Part shown: positions 1 to 5,883 of the stretch, in pieces
Layout of the letters: every line of letters starts with the position of its first letter
How positions within the stretch are numbered: position 1 is the first letter of the stretch
Source of the DNA: Armatimonadota bacterium
GTDB lineage: Bacteria; Armatimonadota; SYMT01
Direction of reading: 5' to 3'
Length of the DNA stretch: 7,266 nt
Assembly: GCA_020696885.1 (NCBI GenBank)
Contig: JAJFMS010000154.1
Location: 1-7,266, forward strand
Position numbers and translations under genes: made by a program
Notes under the pieces: model-generated
The model's input: only the letters and a program-made list of their open reading frames with translations
Told to the model about the DNA's origin: nothing
Database searches by the model: none

Positions 1-155
1 TCCTCCAACACCCGAAGCCGGACCAACTCCGGAGAGTAGTCCGAACCGGCGCTGCCCGGGAGCCCCGTGGGCGTCGGCGCGCCCGCAAATTGCGCCGCCG
101 CGGGCACGGCAAGTGCCAGTAGCGCCGCAGCGGCGAGGCAGTTAATCCTTCGCAT
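1..155 (-). CDS. N-terminal part of a secreted protein of unknown function (runs off left edge)
   Basis: The first 51 codons of a leftward gene are visible. It starts MRRINCLAAAALLALAVPAA, a short basic N terminus followed by a hydrophobic stretch. An AAA-Q site near residues 19-22 looks like a signal peptidase I cleavage site. The Cys at position 6 lies before the hydrophobic core, so it is not a lipobox. The mature part begins with a Gly/Pro/Ala-rich linker and then a charged stretch ending at the window edge. The start overlaps the last 14 bases of the anti-sigma gene in another frame, and AGGAGGG sits 5 bases upstream, so the two are probably translationally coupled. As third gene of a sigma/anti-sigma operon it could be an envelope protein made as part of the response, but the family cannot be named from 51 residues. 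The start and export signal are well supported; the function is unknown. Confidence 0.72.
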   Translation of the reverse strand, partial: MRRINCLAAAALLALAVPAAAQFAGAPTPTGLPGSAGSDYSPELVRLRVLE

Positions 156-1011
156 CGCTTCCCTCCTGTTTCTCTTCATGCATCAGTTCCAGCGGAGCGG
201 GGACGGCTCCGCACATCTCTTCAGGGGCCTCGTGCTCCATCTCCGGAGCGCACGAGGACGCCGTGGCCCGGGTCACTACCTGGCCTCCATCCGGCTCGTA
301 GCGGATGGACATGGCCTGGGCATACCCGGGGGTCTCGGTCCCGGCCTGCGTCAGGGCGACCTGGATCACGACCGGCGGACGCTGCACCGCAACGAACAAC
401 GTGGGCTCGTCCGCCTCTTCCCAAATCTGGGGAGCCGGCGTGTCGTCCGGCGAGCGAACGGGGGCCGACGCCGCGACCAGTGCCTGCGAGCAACGTGCCG
501 GACGCCGGTGACGCCGCACCCGTCGAGTGGCGACCAGACGGCGAACTGGCAGTCGCGCTGCTTCCTGGAGCGGAGCGAGAACCACCGGCTCGTCAGTAGC
601 GATGAGAACGGTCTCGTCCGGGGCGATCTGCGCGACGACTCCGGCGCCGGAACGTGCTGCCTGCGAACGACCGACAAGCCCTGACGCCGACGCACCGAGC
701 GCCAGGAGCACCACAGCGCCAGCAAACCGCCAGCGCCAGACGCCCATGCGACGGCCGGTGATCGGAGTGACCCCGGATGCGACGAGGGCCGAGCGGAACA
801 GCTCCTGCGCGTCCGCGGGATCCAGCACCGGCGCCGGGGTCCGGCAGCGGCTGAGCAGCGCGTCCGTCTCCTCCAGCGCCCGGAGCTCCCCGGCGCACTG
901 CCGGCAGCCGTCGAGGTGTCGCTCCAGCGTGGCCCGGGCCGCTCCGGCGAGGCTTCCGTCATGGAAGGCGCGCAGGCGGGTCCGCATCATCCTCCGGTGT
1001 AGCCGCTTCAT
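142..1011 (-). CDS. Membrane-anchored anti-sigma factor with zinc-finger (ZAS-like) domain
   Basis: Product of 289 residues, predicted to hold the ECF sigma factor encoded just upstream at the inner membrane. Residues 32-39 read HLDGCRQC, the H-x3-C-x2-C signature of zinc-binding anti-sigma domains (zf-HC2 type), within a helical region of about 10-55. One hydrophobic segment at about 94-114 (FAGAVVLLALGASASG) follows basic and aromatic residues and should be the membrane anchor, leaving about 170 residues outside. That part is not a recognised domain. It has a strongly basic patch at about 157-173 next to Cys174, an acidic/proline-rich stretch, and a Cys254-Cys267 pair with Glu and His between. 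The ATG at 1011 overlaps the sigma stop as ATGA, with GAGGA at 1018-1022, so the two are coupled. A start a few codons later (Met8 or Met9) cannot be excluded. Family role is well established; the sensed signal is unknown. Confidence 0.85.
   Translation of the reverse strand: MKRLHRRMMRTRLRAFHDGSLAGAARATLERHLDGCRQCAGELRALEETDALLSRCRTPAPVLDPADAQELFRSALVASGVTPITGRRMGVWRWRFAGAVVLLALGASASGLVGRSQAARSGAGVVAQIAPDETVLIATDEPVVLAPLQEAARLPVRRLVATRRVRRHRRPARCSQALVAASAPVRSPDDTPAPQIWEEADEPTLFVAVQRPPVVIQVALTQAGTETPGYAQAMSIRYEPDGGQVVTRATASSCAPEMEHEAPEEMCGAVPAPLELMHEEKQEGSDAKD
161..167 (-). promoter_or_regulatory. Ribosome binding site that supports the start of the left-edge gene
   Basis: The minus strand reads AGGAGGG five bases before the ATG at 155. 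The site lies inside the 3' end of the anti-sigma coding region. It is the main evidence that the short open frame at the left edge is a real gene start, since only its beginning is in view. Confidence 0.7.
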
Positions 1012-1559
1012 GGCGCGTCCTCGTACCAGCGGCGGAAGTCATCCCGCGCCCGGTGGAGGCGCATCTTGGCGGCGGGGAGGGAGATCTCCAGCACCCCGGC
1101 GATCTCTTCGTAGGAGAGGCCTTCCCAGAACCGCAGGATCAGGACGGCGCGGTGGTCCGGCGAGACACGAGAGAGGGCGTCTTCCACCGCCAGCTTCTCC
1201 AACATCCCGGGCTCAGGCGCCCGGCCAGCGGTCTCGGACAGCTCCGAAGTGTCCCGGCGGCGGCGGATCAGCGAGAGCGCTTCGTTCACCGCGATCCGGT
1301 ATAGCCAGGTGCGCACACCGCTCTGGCCGCGGAACCCGCCCAGGCTCCGGAACGCCCGGATGAAAGCGGTCTGCGTGGCGTCCTGGGCATCTTCCGGACG
1401 GCCCAGCAGCCGGTAGCAGAGGGAGTAGACCTGGGGCTGATACAGTTGATAGAACCGCTCCAGCGCCCACGTTTCCCCGCCGCGGGCGGCGCGGAGCCAG
1501 GTTTTCTCTTCCCGCTCCTCGATCTGGCCCGCGTGTCGTAGTGCGAATACGCTGTCCAA
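1008..1559 (-). CDS. ECF-type RNA polymerase sigma factor (sigma-70 family, RpoE-like)
   Basis: It directs RNA polymerase to a specific promoter set and should be restrained by the anti-sigma factor encoded next. The sigma-70 region 2 runs from about FYQLYQPQVYSLCYRLLGR through EDAQDATQTAFIRAF to TWLYRIAVNEALSLIRRRR, and region 4 covers LPAAKMRLHRAR with its helix-turn-helix after the GLSYEEIAGVLEIS segment. There is no extra C-terminal domain. The frame stays open upstream to a GTG at 1709, but that start would overlap the divergent cyclase gene and would add about 50 residues without sigma character. I chose the TTG at 1559 because GGAGAGG lies 9 bases upstream. That gives 183 residues, the usual ECF size. 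Other in-frame starts (TTG 1589, GTG 1616, GTG 1649) lack a good ribosome site. The stop overlaps the anti-sigma start. Family assignment is firm; the exact start is less sure. Confidence 0.93.
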   Translation of the reverse strand: MDSVFALRHAGQIEEREEKTWLRAARGGETWALERFYQLYQPQVYSLCYRLLGRPEDAQDATQTAFIRAFRSLGGFRGQSGVRTWLYRIAVNEALSLIRRRRDTSELSETAGRAPEPGMLEKLAVEDALSRVSPDHRAVLILRFWEGLSYEEIAGVLEISLPAAKMRLHRARDDFRRWYEDAP

Positions 1560-1568
1560 TGGATGCTG

Positions 1569-1575
1569 CCTCTCC
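1569..1575 (-). promoter_or_regulatory. Ribosome binding site that decides the sigma-factor start
   Basis: The minus strand reads GGAGAGG nine bases before the TTG at 1559. None of the upstream in-frame starts has a comparable purine-rich site at the right distance, so this site argues for the 183-residue product. Confidence 0.5.
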
Positions 1576-1620
1576 GTCCAGGCGCCCAATCGATCGATCG
1601 GGCTTCTCTGACTCACAAAC

Positions 1621-1649
1621 TTGGATGCGAGGGTGCGCGGATTTGTCAC
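1621..1649 (-). promoter_or_regulatory. Candidate ECF-type promoter of the sigma/anti-sigma operon
   Basis: On the minus strand GTGACAAAT (1649-1641) is followed after about 15 bases by CATCCAA (1627-1621). The two-part layout, an AAC/ACA-type -35 and a short pyrimidine-containing -10, resembles ECF-dependent promoters, which often control their own sigma gene. Transcription would begin near 1615, leaving a leader of roughly 55 bases before the TTG at 1559. Only one site is in view, so this rests on resemblance, not on repetition. Confidence 0.3.
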
Positions 1650-1689
1650 CGGGCGTTTTTGAGAACCGCCGATCTGAGGAGATGCGCCG

Positions 1690-2292
1690 ATGACCGTAGT
1701 CGATCTCACCCATCCGATCGAACCGGGAATGCCGGTGTTTCCCGGCGATCCCGAAGTGCGGTTCCACGGGTGCCTGGACTACAGCGACCACGGATTCCGC
1801 GTGACTGAGCTTCAGTTCGGCACCCATGCCGGCACACACCTCGATGCGCCCGCGCACTTTCTGCCTGGGGCAGGCACGGTGGAGGCGCTCTCGCTGGAGA
1901 AGCTGGTGGGTCCGGCCTCCGTGGTGGATCCGCACGATCCGCCGCGGAGCTTCGCGCCGGGAGAACGCGTGCTGCTCCGCACCGGCTGGAGTAGCCGCTG
2001 GGGCACGGACGACTACTTCACCGGCTTCCCGGGGATCGAGCGGGACCTGGTGGAGCGGCTGGCCGCGGCGCCGGTGGCGCTGCTGGGATTGGAGACGCCG
2101 ACCCTCCATCCGGACGCGGAGGAGGACGCGGCGCTGCACCGGCTGCTGCTGGGGCGCGGCGTGGTGCTGGTAGAGAACCTGGTGAGCCTGGATCGCCTTA
2201 CCGGGCCGTTCACCCTCGTCGCCCTCCCATTGCCATTCCGGGGCCTGGACGGGTCTCCGTGCCGGGTGATCGCGCTGACGGACGCGCCGTGA
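1690..2292 (+). CDS. Cyclase-family metal-dependent hydrolase (kynurenine formamidase-like)
   Basis: Product of 200 residues of the cyclase family (PF04199), which includes bacterial kynurenine formamidase KynB and isatin hydrolase. The family signature HxGTHxDxPxHF is intact as HAGTHLDAPAHF at 46-57. By family knowledge His46, His50 and Asp52 bind metal and His56 is catalytic. Glu162, in VENLVSL, matches the conserved late Glu of the family. The opening DLTHPIEPGMPVFPGDP is also typical. No signal peptide is seen, so it is cytoplasmic. The ATG has GAGGAG at 1676-1681, eight bases upstream. It is divergent from the sigma operon and has no tryptophan- or kynurenine-pathway neighbours, so the substrate is open: N-formylkynurenine, or another cyclic or linear amide. 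It looks full-length and ends just before a non-coding gap. Confidence 0.9.
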   Translation: MTVVDLTHPIEPGMPVFPGDPEVRFHGCLDYSDHGFRVTELQFGTHAGTHLDAPAHFLPGAGTVEALSLEKLVGPASVVDPHDPPRSFAPGERVLLRTGWSSRWGTDDYFTGFPGIERDLVERLAAAPVALLGLETPTLHPDAEEDAALHRLLLGRGVVLVENLVSLDRLTGPFTLVALPLPFRGLDGSPCRVIALTDAP

Positions 2293-2359
2293 GGCCACGG
2301 GGGGCGTTTCACGGTGCGGGCAAGCAAGCTTTACGACGAGCGTGGACTACCTGGGAGCA

Positions 2360-2436
2360 CGTAATCCGTGCTGCGTAATGCGTAAATGCCGTCGCACTAC
2401 GGCGGTCTGCTTACGCAACACGGATTACGTATTACG
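2360..2436. repeat. Inverted pair of heptanucleotide repeat blocks forming a long palindrome
   Basis: The plus strand carries four consecutive 7-base units at 2360-2387: CGTAATC, CGTGCTG, CGTAATG and CGTAAAT. The minus strand carries four matching units at 2436-2409: CGTAATA, CGTAATC, CGTGTTG and CGTAAGC. The blocks face each other, so 2359-2378 pairs with 2411-2430 at 19 of 20 positions (12 pairs, one C-A mismatch, 7 pairs). Between the arms a second hairpin, GCCGT (2388-2392) with ACGGC (2399-2403), has a 6-base loop. The base composition is more A+T-rich than the surroundings. Such units resemble the short tandem heptamer repeats described in cyanobacteria and dispersed intergenic palindromes elsewhere. 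It is probably a copy of a genome-wide repeat, but the copy number cannot be seen from here. Confidence 0.8.
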
Positions 2437-2489
2437 GTGCGTCCGCTCGTTCGCCGCCGTCTCGCCACTTTGCCCAAACGAGGAGGCCG

Positions 2490-2507
2490 CCCCGCGTCGC
2501 TGCGGGG
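2490..2507. other. GC-rich hairpin just upstream of the ceramidase-like gene promoter
   Basis: CCCCGC (2490-2495) and GCGGGG (2502-2507) form a perfect 6-pair stem with a 6-base loop. It ends about 10 bases before the -10 box, where a -35 element or operator would lie. No T-run follows, so a terminator is unlikely. It may bind a regulator or be a chance product of high G+C. Confidence 0.35.
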
Positions 2508-2517
2508 TCGCAGAAGC

Positions 2518-2523
2518 TATACT
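2518..2523 (+). promoter_or_regulatory. Putative -10 box of the ceramidase-like/lipB operon
   Basis: TATACT, in the context GCTATACT, is close to the sigma-70 -10 consensus and stands out in this GC-rich stretch. It lies 38 bases before the ATG at 2562. No matching TTGACA-like -35 is found 16-18 bases upstream, because that position falls at the GC hairpin. The promoter may therefore be weak or activator-dependent. GGGGA at 2550-2554 or nearby could be the ribosome binding site. Confidence 0.4.
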
Positions 2524-2561
2524 CTGCTCAGGCGCCGCCGCCGGCCCGGGGAACACGCACG

Positions 2562-3788
2562 ATGAGATCGATCCATAGTCTGCTTCTGCTCGCAACCGCC
2601 ATCGGGGCGGCCGTCGCCGCCGGAGCCGCGGAAGCGCCGAATCCGGTGCTGAAGGCGGGCGCTGCGGCGGTAAAGATCACCCCCTCGCTGACGCGGCCCG
2701 TCTACATCGCCGGCTACGAGAACAACCGGATCGCGACCGGGGTGCGGGATGATCTCTGGGCGCGCGTGCTGGTGCTGGACGACGGCAAGACCCGGATGGC
2801 GACCGTGGCGCTGGACCTGGTGGGCGTGTCCAACCAGCGCGTGAACCGGATCCGCGCGCGCATCCGCTCCGTACCCTCGGCCAACGTGCTCGTGGCCTGC
2901 ACGCACGTGCATTCCGGACCGGACTCCCTGGGGCTCTGGGGACCGAACTTCGCCACTACCGGGATCGACCCGCTCTACATGACCCGCCTCGAAGACCGGA
3001 TCGTGGCGGCGGTCGACGCGGCTGCGGGCGCGCTGCAGCCGGTGGAGGTGTTCGCGGGCGCTACCGAGGTGCCGGACGGGCTGGTCCACAACAGCCGCGA
3101 GCCGCTCCAGGATAAGCAGTTGACCGCGCTGCGCTTCGCCGGGAGCGACGGGACGACGGTGGCCACCGTGATCAACTACGGCGGCCATCCGGAGGTGAAC
3201 AAGTCCAAGAGCATCACCTCGGATTACGTACACTACGTGCGGGAAGCAGCGGAAAAGCGGTTCGGCGGCGTGGCGCTGTTCCTGAACGGCGCGCTGGGCG
3301 GGATGGTGACTCCGAAGGTCTCCGCCAACTCCTTCGAAGAGATGCAGCGCGTGGGCGAGGGCGTGGGGAAGGCTGCCGTGACCGCCCTGGAGCGCGCGGA
3401 GCGGGTAGACGTAGCCGCGGTCGCCCTCCACCGGCGCGAGCTCACCCTGCCGCTGGACAACTCCGGCTTCCAGATCCTGGCCGCCGGCAAGGTGCTCGAT
3501 ACGGCGCCGGTGGGCGGCCGGGTGCCCACCGAGGTATGGCGCGTGGACCTGGGCCCGGTGACCTGGGTGACCATCCCCGGTGAGATCCTGCCGAAGCCGG
3601 CGCTGGCGCTCAAGGCGAAGATGCCGGGCAAGTACCGGATGATCGTGGCGCTGGGCAACGACGAGTTGGGCTACATCCTCGACCCGGCGGACTTCGACCT
3701 GAAGCGCTACTCGTACGAGAAGAGCATGTCCGTGGGCAAGCAAACCTGGCCCCTGCTCTTTGAGGCGGCCCAGGAGCTGCTCCGATGA
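2562..3788 (+). CDS. Secreted short neutral/alkaline ceramidase-like protein
   Basis: Product of 408 residues related to the N-terminal catalytic domain of neutral/alkaline non-lysosomal ceramidases (PF04734), zinc amidases that release fatty acid from N-acylsphingosines. A signal peptide is clear: MRSIH, a Leu/Ala-rich core, and likely cleavage near residues 22-25. Family-like signatures are THVHSGPD at 114-121 (zinc His), a conserved GGHP at 207-210 (second zinc His), PGE at 339-341 (zinc Glu) and GNDELGYI at 365-372 with a YSYE near 383-386 (candidate zinc Tyr). It is much shorter than the roughly 650-residue characterised enzymes and lacks their C-terminal domain. The segment expected to hold the catalytic Ser reads NGALGGMVTP (242-251), with no Ser. 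So ceramide hydrolysis is not assured; another N-acyl or ester substrate is possible. It shares a 4-base overlap with lipB. Family membership is confident, substrate is not. Confidence 0.85.
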   Translation: MRSIHSLLLLATAIGAAVAAGAAEAPNPVLKAGAAAVKITPSLTRPVYIAGYENNRIATGVRDDLWARVLVLDDGKTRMATVALDLVGVSNQRVNRIRARIRSVPSANVLVACTHVHSGPDSLGLWGPNFATTGIDPLYMTRLEDRIVAAVDAAAGALQPVEVFAGATEVPDGLVHNSREPLQDKQLTALRFAGSDGTTVATVINYGGHPEVNKSKSITSDYVHYVREAAEKRFGGVALFLNGALGGMVTPKVSANSFEEMQRVGEGVGKAAVTALERAERVDVAAVALHRRELTLPLDNSGFQILAAGKVLDTAPVGGRVPTEVWRVDLGPVTWVTIPGEILPKPALALKAKMPGKYRMIVALGNDELGYILDPADFDLKRYSYEKSMSVGKQTWPLLFEAAQELLR

Positions 3789-4477
3789 GCCGTGCGCCAC
3801 TCTGGGTAATCCAGGCCGGAACGGTGCCCTACGAGGAAGCCGTCGCGCTGCAGGAGCGGATCCACCTCGCCCGGCGCGAGGACCGCGTGCCGGATGTCCT
3901 GCTCCTCCTCCAGCACCCGCCGGTGATCACCCTGGGCCGGAGTGCTCACGAAGAGAACCTGCTCGTGGATCGGGACGCGCTAGCCCGCCGGGGCGTGCAG
4001 GTGTGCGAAGCGGCCCGCGGCGGCGACGTGACGTACCACGGCCCGGGCCAGATCGTGGGTTACCCGATCTTCGACCTCAACCACCACGGCCGGGACGTGC
4101 ACCGCTACCTCCGGCAGGTGGAGGAGGCGCTGATTCGCGTGCTGGCGCGGTATGGCCAGGAAGCCGAGCGGGTGCCGAGCCTTACCGGGGTATGGGTGGG
4201 GATGGACAAGGTGGCCGCCATCGGCGTGGGTGTACGGCAGTGGGTGACCTGGCATGGCTTCGCGCTGAACGTCGCCACGGACCTGGACGCCTTCAAGCTG
4301 ATCGTGCCGTGCGGGATCCGCGACCGGGGCGTCACCTCCCTGGAGCGGCTCCTCGGCCGCGCGCTTCCGGAAGCCGAAGTGGCGGACGCCCTGGTGAGCG
4401 CCTTCGCGGAGGTGTTCGAGCTGGAGCCGGAGGAGCACCGGGTGGTGGAGCTTCCGGGCTACTCGAGCTGTTGCTAA
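3785..4477 (+). CDS. lipB: Octanoyltransferase LipB (lipoate biosynthesis)
   Basis: It transfers the octanoyl group from octanoyl-ACP to the lipoyl domains of pyruvate and 2-oxoglutarate dehydrogenases and of GcvH (EC 2.3.1.181), the first step of lipoate synthesis before LipA. It is cytoplasmic and 230 residues long, normal for the family. LLLLQHPPVITLGRSA lies at 39-54, the signature RGGDVTYHGPGQIVGYP at 78-94, Lys142 in GMDKVAAIG, and the catalytic Cys176 in VPCGI. From memory, Lys142 and Cys176 are also the numbers of the dyad in Mycobacterium tuberculosis LipB. All key residues are present, so it should be active. The ATG at 3785 overlaps the upstream stop as ATGA, and AGGAG lies 8 bases before it within the preceding gene, so translation is coupled. 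No lipA is in the window. Confidence 0.96.
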   Translation: MSRAPLWVIQAGTVPYEEAVALQERIHLARREDRVPDVLLLLQHPPVITLGRSAHEENLLVDRDALARRGVQVCEAARGGDVTYHGPGQIVGYPIFDLNHHGRDVHRYLRQVEEALIRVLARYGQEAERVPSLTGVWVGMDKVAAIGVGVRQWVTWHGFALNVATDLDAFKLIVPCGIRDRGVTSLERLLGRALPEAEVADALVSAFAEVFELEPEEHRVVELPGYSSCC

Positions 4478-4521
4478 AGGCACCCGGTAGGCACGGAGCA
4501 AGTGCGAAGCGCCGGGAGATC

Positions 4522-4554
4522 GCGCGTGGCGCCGCTCGTCCGCGGGCCACGCGC
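4522..4554. terminator. Strong hairpin between convergent lipB and DUF1552 genes, likely bidirectional terminator
   Basis: GCGCGTGGC (4522-4530) pairs perfectly with GCCACGCGC (4546-4554). Inside, after one bulged G, CCGC (4532-4535) pairs with GCGG (4542-4545) around a 6-base loop. That gives 13 pairs, nearly all G-C. It is the only strong structure in the 88 bases between the two converging stops, as expected of a terminator shared by both strands. There is no proper T-run on either side, so it is not a textbook intrinsic terminator. It may act as an RNA 3'-end barrier or with Rho. Confidence 0.5.
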
Positions 4555-4565
4555 TGAGTTCCTTC

Positions 4566-5861
4566 TCAGATCTCCGACAGCCGCTCCGTCGAGTCCCCGA
4601 ACTGCTTCATGCGGATGCCGCACTTATCCAGCATCGAGAGGTAGAGGCTGCACATCTTGCGGTTCGGCTTCTGGAGGTAGTCCAGCACCCGGCCGCCCTT
4701 GATCTGGCCGCCCGCACCGCCCGTAAGCAGCACCGGCAGGTTCATTGCGTCGTGGTTGCCGGTGAGCATGCTGGAGCAGTAGAGCAGCATCGAGTTGTCG
4801 AGCGCCGTCCGCTCGCCTTCCTGGATGGCGTCCAGCCGGCGGGCGATGTAGGCGTACTGCTCCAGGAAGAACTGGTTCACCTTCAGCCAGTCCGCCGTGT
4901 CGGAATGGGACAGCAGGTGGTGGATCATGTAGTCCACGTTCAGGTGCGGGAAGCGGAGCGCGCTGTGGTCGTTGTTCAGCTTCAGGGTGCAGACGCGAGT
5001 GGTGTCGGTCTGGAAGCCGAGGACCATGATGTCGCACATCAGGCGCATGTGATCCGCGATGTTCTGCGGGATACCGTCCGGCGGGCGGGGGATGTTCGGC
5101 TTGTCCAGGGTGGGACGCCAGCCCTGCAGCTCGCCCTGCTTGCCGGCGCGGTCGATCCGCTGCTCCACCTCACGCACGGAGGTGAGGTACTCGTCCAGCT
5201 TCCGCTTGTCCGCGCTGCTGATGCTGCGGCGGAAGCTCTTCGCGTCTTCCTGCACCGCGTCCAGCACGCTCTTGTCGCCGCGCTGCGCGCCATCTTTGAA
5301 GAGGCGGTCGAACGCCAGCGACGGGTAGAGCTCCAGCGGCGTGGGGGTGGTGGGGGAGCTCCAGGAGATGTGGGAGCTGTACAGCATCGAGTAGTTCTTG
5401 TGGACGCTGGGGTTCGACTTCTCGCACCCCAGCACCAGGCTCGATACCCGGGTGGACTGCCCGTACCGCTGCGCCACGATCTGGTCGATGCTGGTGCCGG
5501 ACTTGATCTCGCCGCCGGAGGAGAGCGGGGCGCCGGAGAGGAGGTTGCCGGTCTGGGAGCTGTGGATGTTCCCCTTCAGCGCTTCCTCGTTGTAGAGGCC
5601 GCGGATGAAGGTGAGCTTCTCCCGGACGTCGTGCAGCGGGGCGAGCACCTGGCCCAGCTCCATCTGCTTGCCCTCGCCCCTGGCCCACCACTCTTTGCTG
5701 TGGAACCCGTTTCCGGAGAAGAGCACCCCCAGCCGCACCGGGGCCTGGCTGCCGGCTTTCGCCTCGTCGCCCCATACCGGCAGTGACTCCAGCCACGGCA
5801 GCGCCATGGTCACGCCGGCCCCACGGAGAAACGTCCGGCGGGAGAGTTGATGCGTCTTCAT
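4566..5861 (-). CDS. Tat-exported DUF1552 family protein
   Basis: Product of 431 residues of the DUF1552 family (PF07586, named for an HXXSHH motif), whose biochemical role is unknown to me. The start SRRTFLRGAG at 7-16 followed by VTMALPWLESL is a twin-arginine signal, so the protein is probably folded, perhaps with a cofactor, before export to the periplasm or cell surface. Typical family features are LFSGNGFHSKEWW (48-59), the GTSIDQIVAQRYG segment (122-134), LGCEKSN, LDNSMLLYCSSM (354-365), NLPVLLTGG and the ending LDKCGIRMKQFGDSTERL. The name-giving motif is altered here: residues 315-320 read HLLSHS, with Ser for the last His. GAGGA lies 6 bases before the ATG. It follows a DUF1592-type cytochrome-like gene by 57 bases on the same strand, the usual arrangement for these families. 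Confidence 0.93.
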   Translation of the reverse strand: MKTHQLSRRTFLRGAGVTMALPWLESLPVWGDEAKAGSQAPVRLGVLFSGNGFHSKEWWARGEGKQMELGQVLAPLHDVREKLTFIRGLYNEEALKGNIHSSQTGNLLSGAPLSSGGEIKSGTSIDQIVAQRYGQSTRVSSLVLGCEKSNPSVHKNYSMLYSSHISWSSPTTPTPLELYPSLAFDRLFKDGAQRGDKSVLDAVQEDAKSFRRSISSADKRKLDEYLTSVREVEQRIDRAGKQGELQGWRPTLDKPNIPRPPDGIPQNIADHMRLMCDIMVLGFQTDTTRVCTLKLNNDHSALRFPHLNVDYMIHHLLSHSDTADWLKVNQFFLEQYAYIARRLDAIQEGERTALDNSMLLYCSSMLTGNHDAMNLPVLLTGGAGGQIKGGRVLDYLQKPNRKMCSLYLSMLDKCGIRMKQFGDSTERLSEI

Positions 5862-5883
5862 CTTGAGTCCTCACGATCGGAGA

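Noticed and set aside
67..1363. Plus-strand open frames opposite the sigma and anti-sigma genes (67-684 and 527-1363)
   Set aside because: They are antisense to a well-supported sigma/anti-sigma pair and have shadow-like composition with no start signals.
1590..1600. Palindromic CGATCGATCG run upstream of the sigma gene
   Set aside because: It is a short self-complementary tetranucleotide run that can arise by chance; it has no second copy or clear relation to the promoter candidate.
1213..2298. Minus-strand open frame of 361 codons across the sigma gene and the cyclase gene
   Set aside because: It runs out of frame through the sigma factor and antisense to the cyclase gene, both of which have clear family motifs. 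Its translation is low-complexity and Arg/Pro/Gln-rich.
2287..2314. Possible terminator at the end of the cyclase gene
   Set aside because: CCGTG (2287-2291) can pair with CACGG at 2296-2300 or 2310-2314, but the stems are only five or six pairs, alternative to one another, and no T-run follows. The evidence is too weak for a call.
2360..2436. CRISPR-like reading of the heptamer blocks
   Set aside because: Units are 7 bases with no spacers, and the two blocks are inverted rather than direct repeats.
2342..2578. 78-codon plus-strand open frame over the heptamer palindrome
   Set aside because: Most of its length is the repeat, the GC hairpin and the -10 box. No ribosome site or protein-like character is seen, and it overlaps the next gene start.
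2517..3800. Minus-strand open frame of 427 codons, longer than the gene opposite
   Set aside because: The plus-strand frame gives a signal peptide and ceramidase-family motifs and overlaps lipB as ATGA. The minus frame is rich in Arg, His, Gly and Ala with no recognisable domain, as expected of an antisense shadow in GC-rich DNA.
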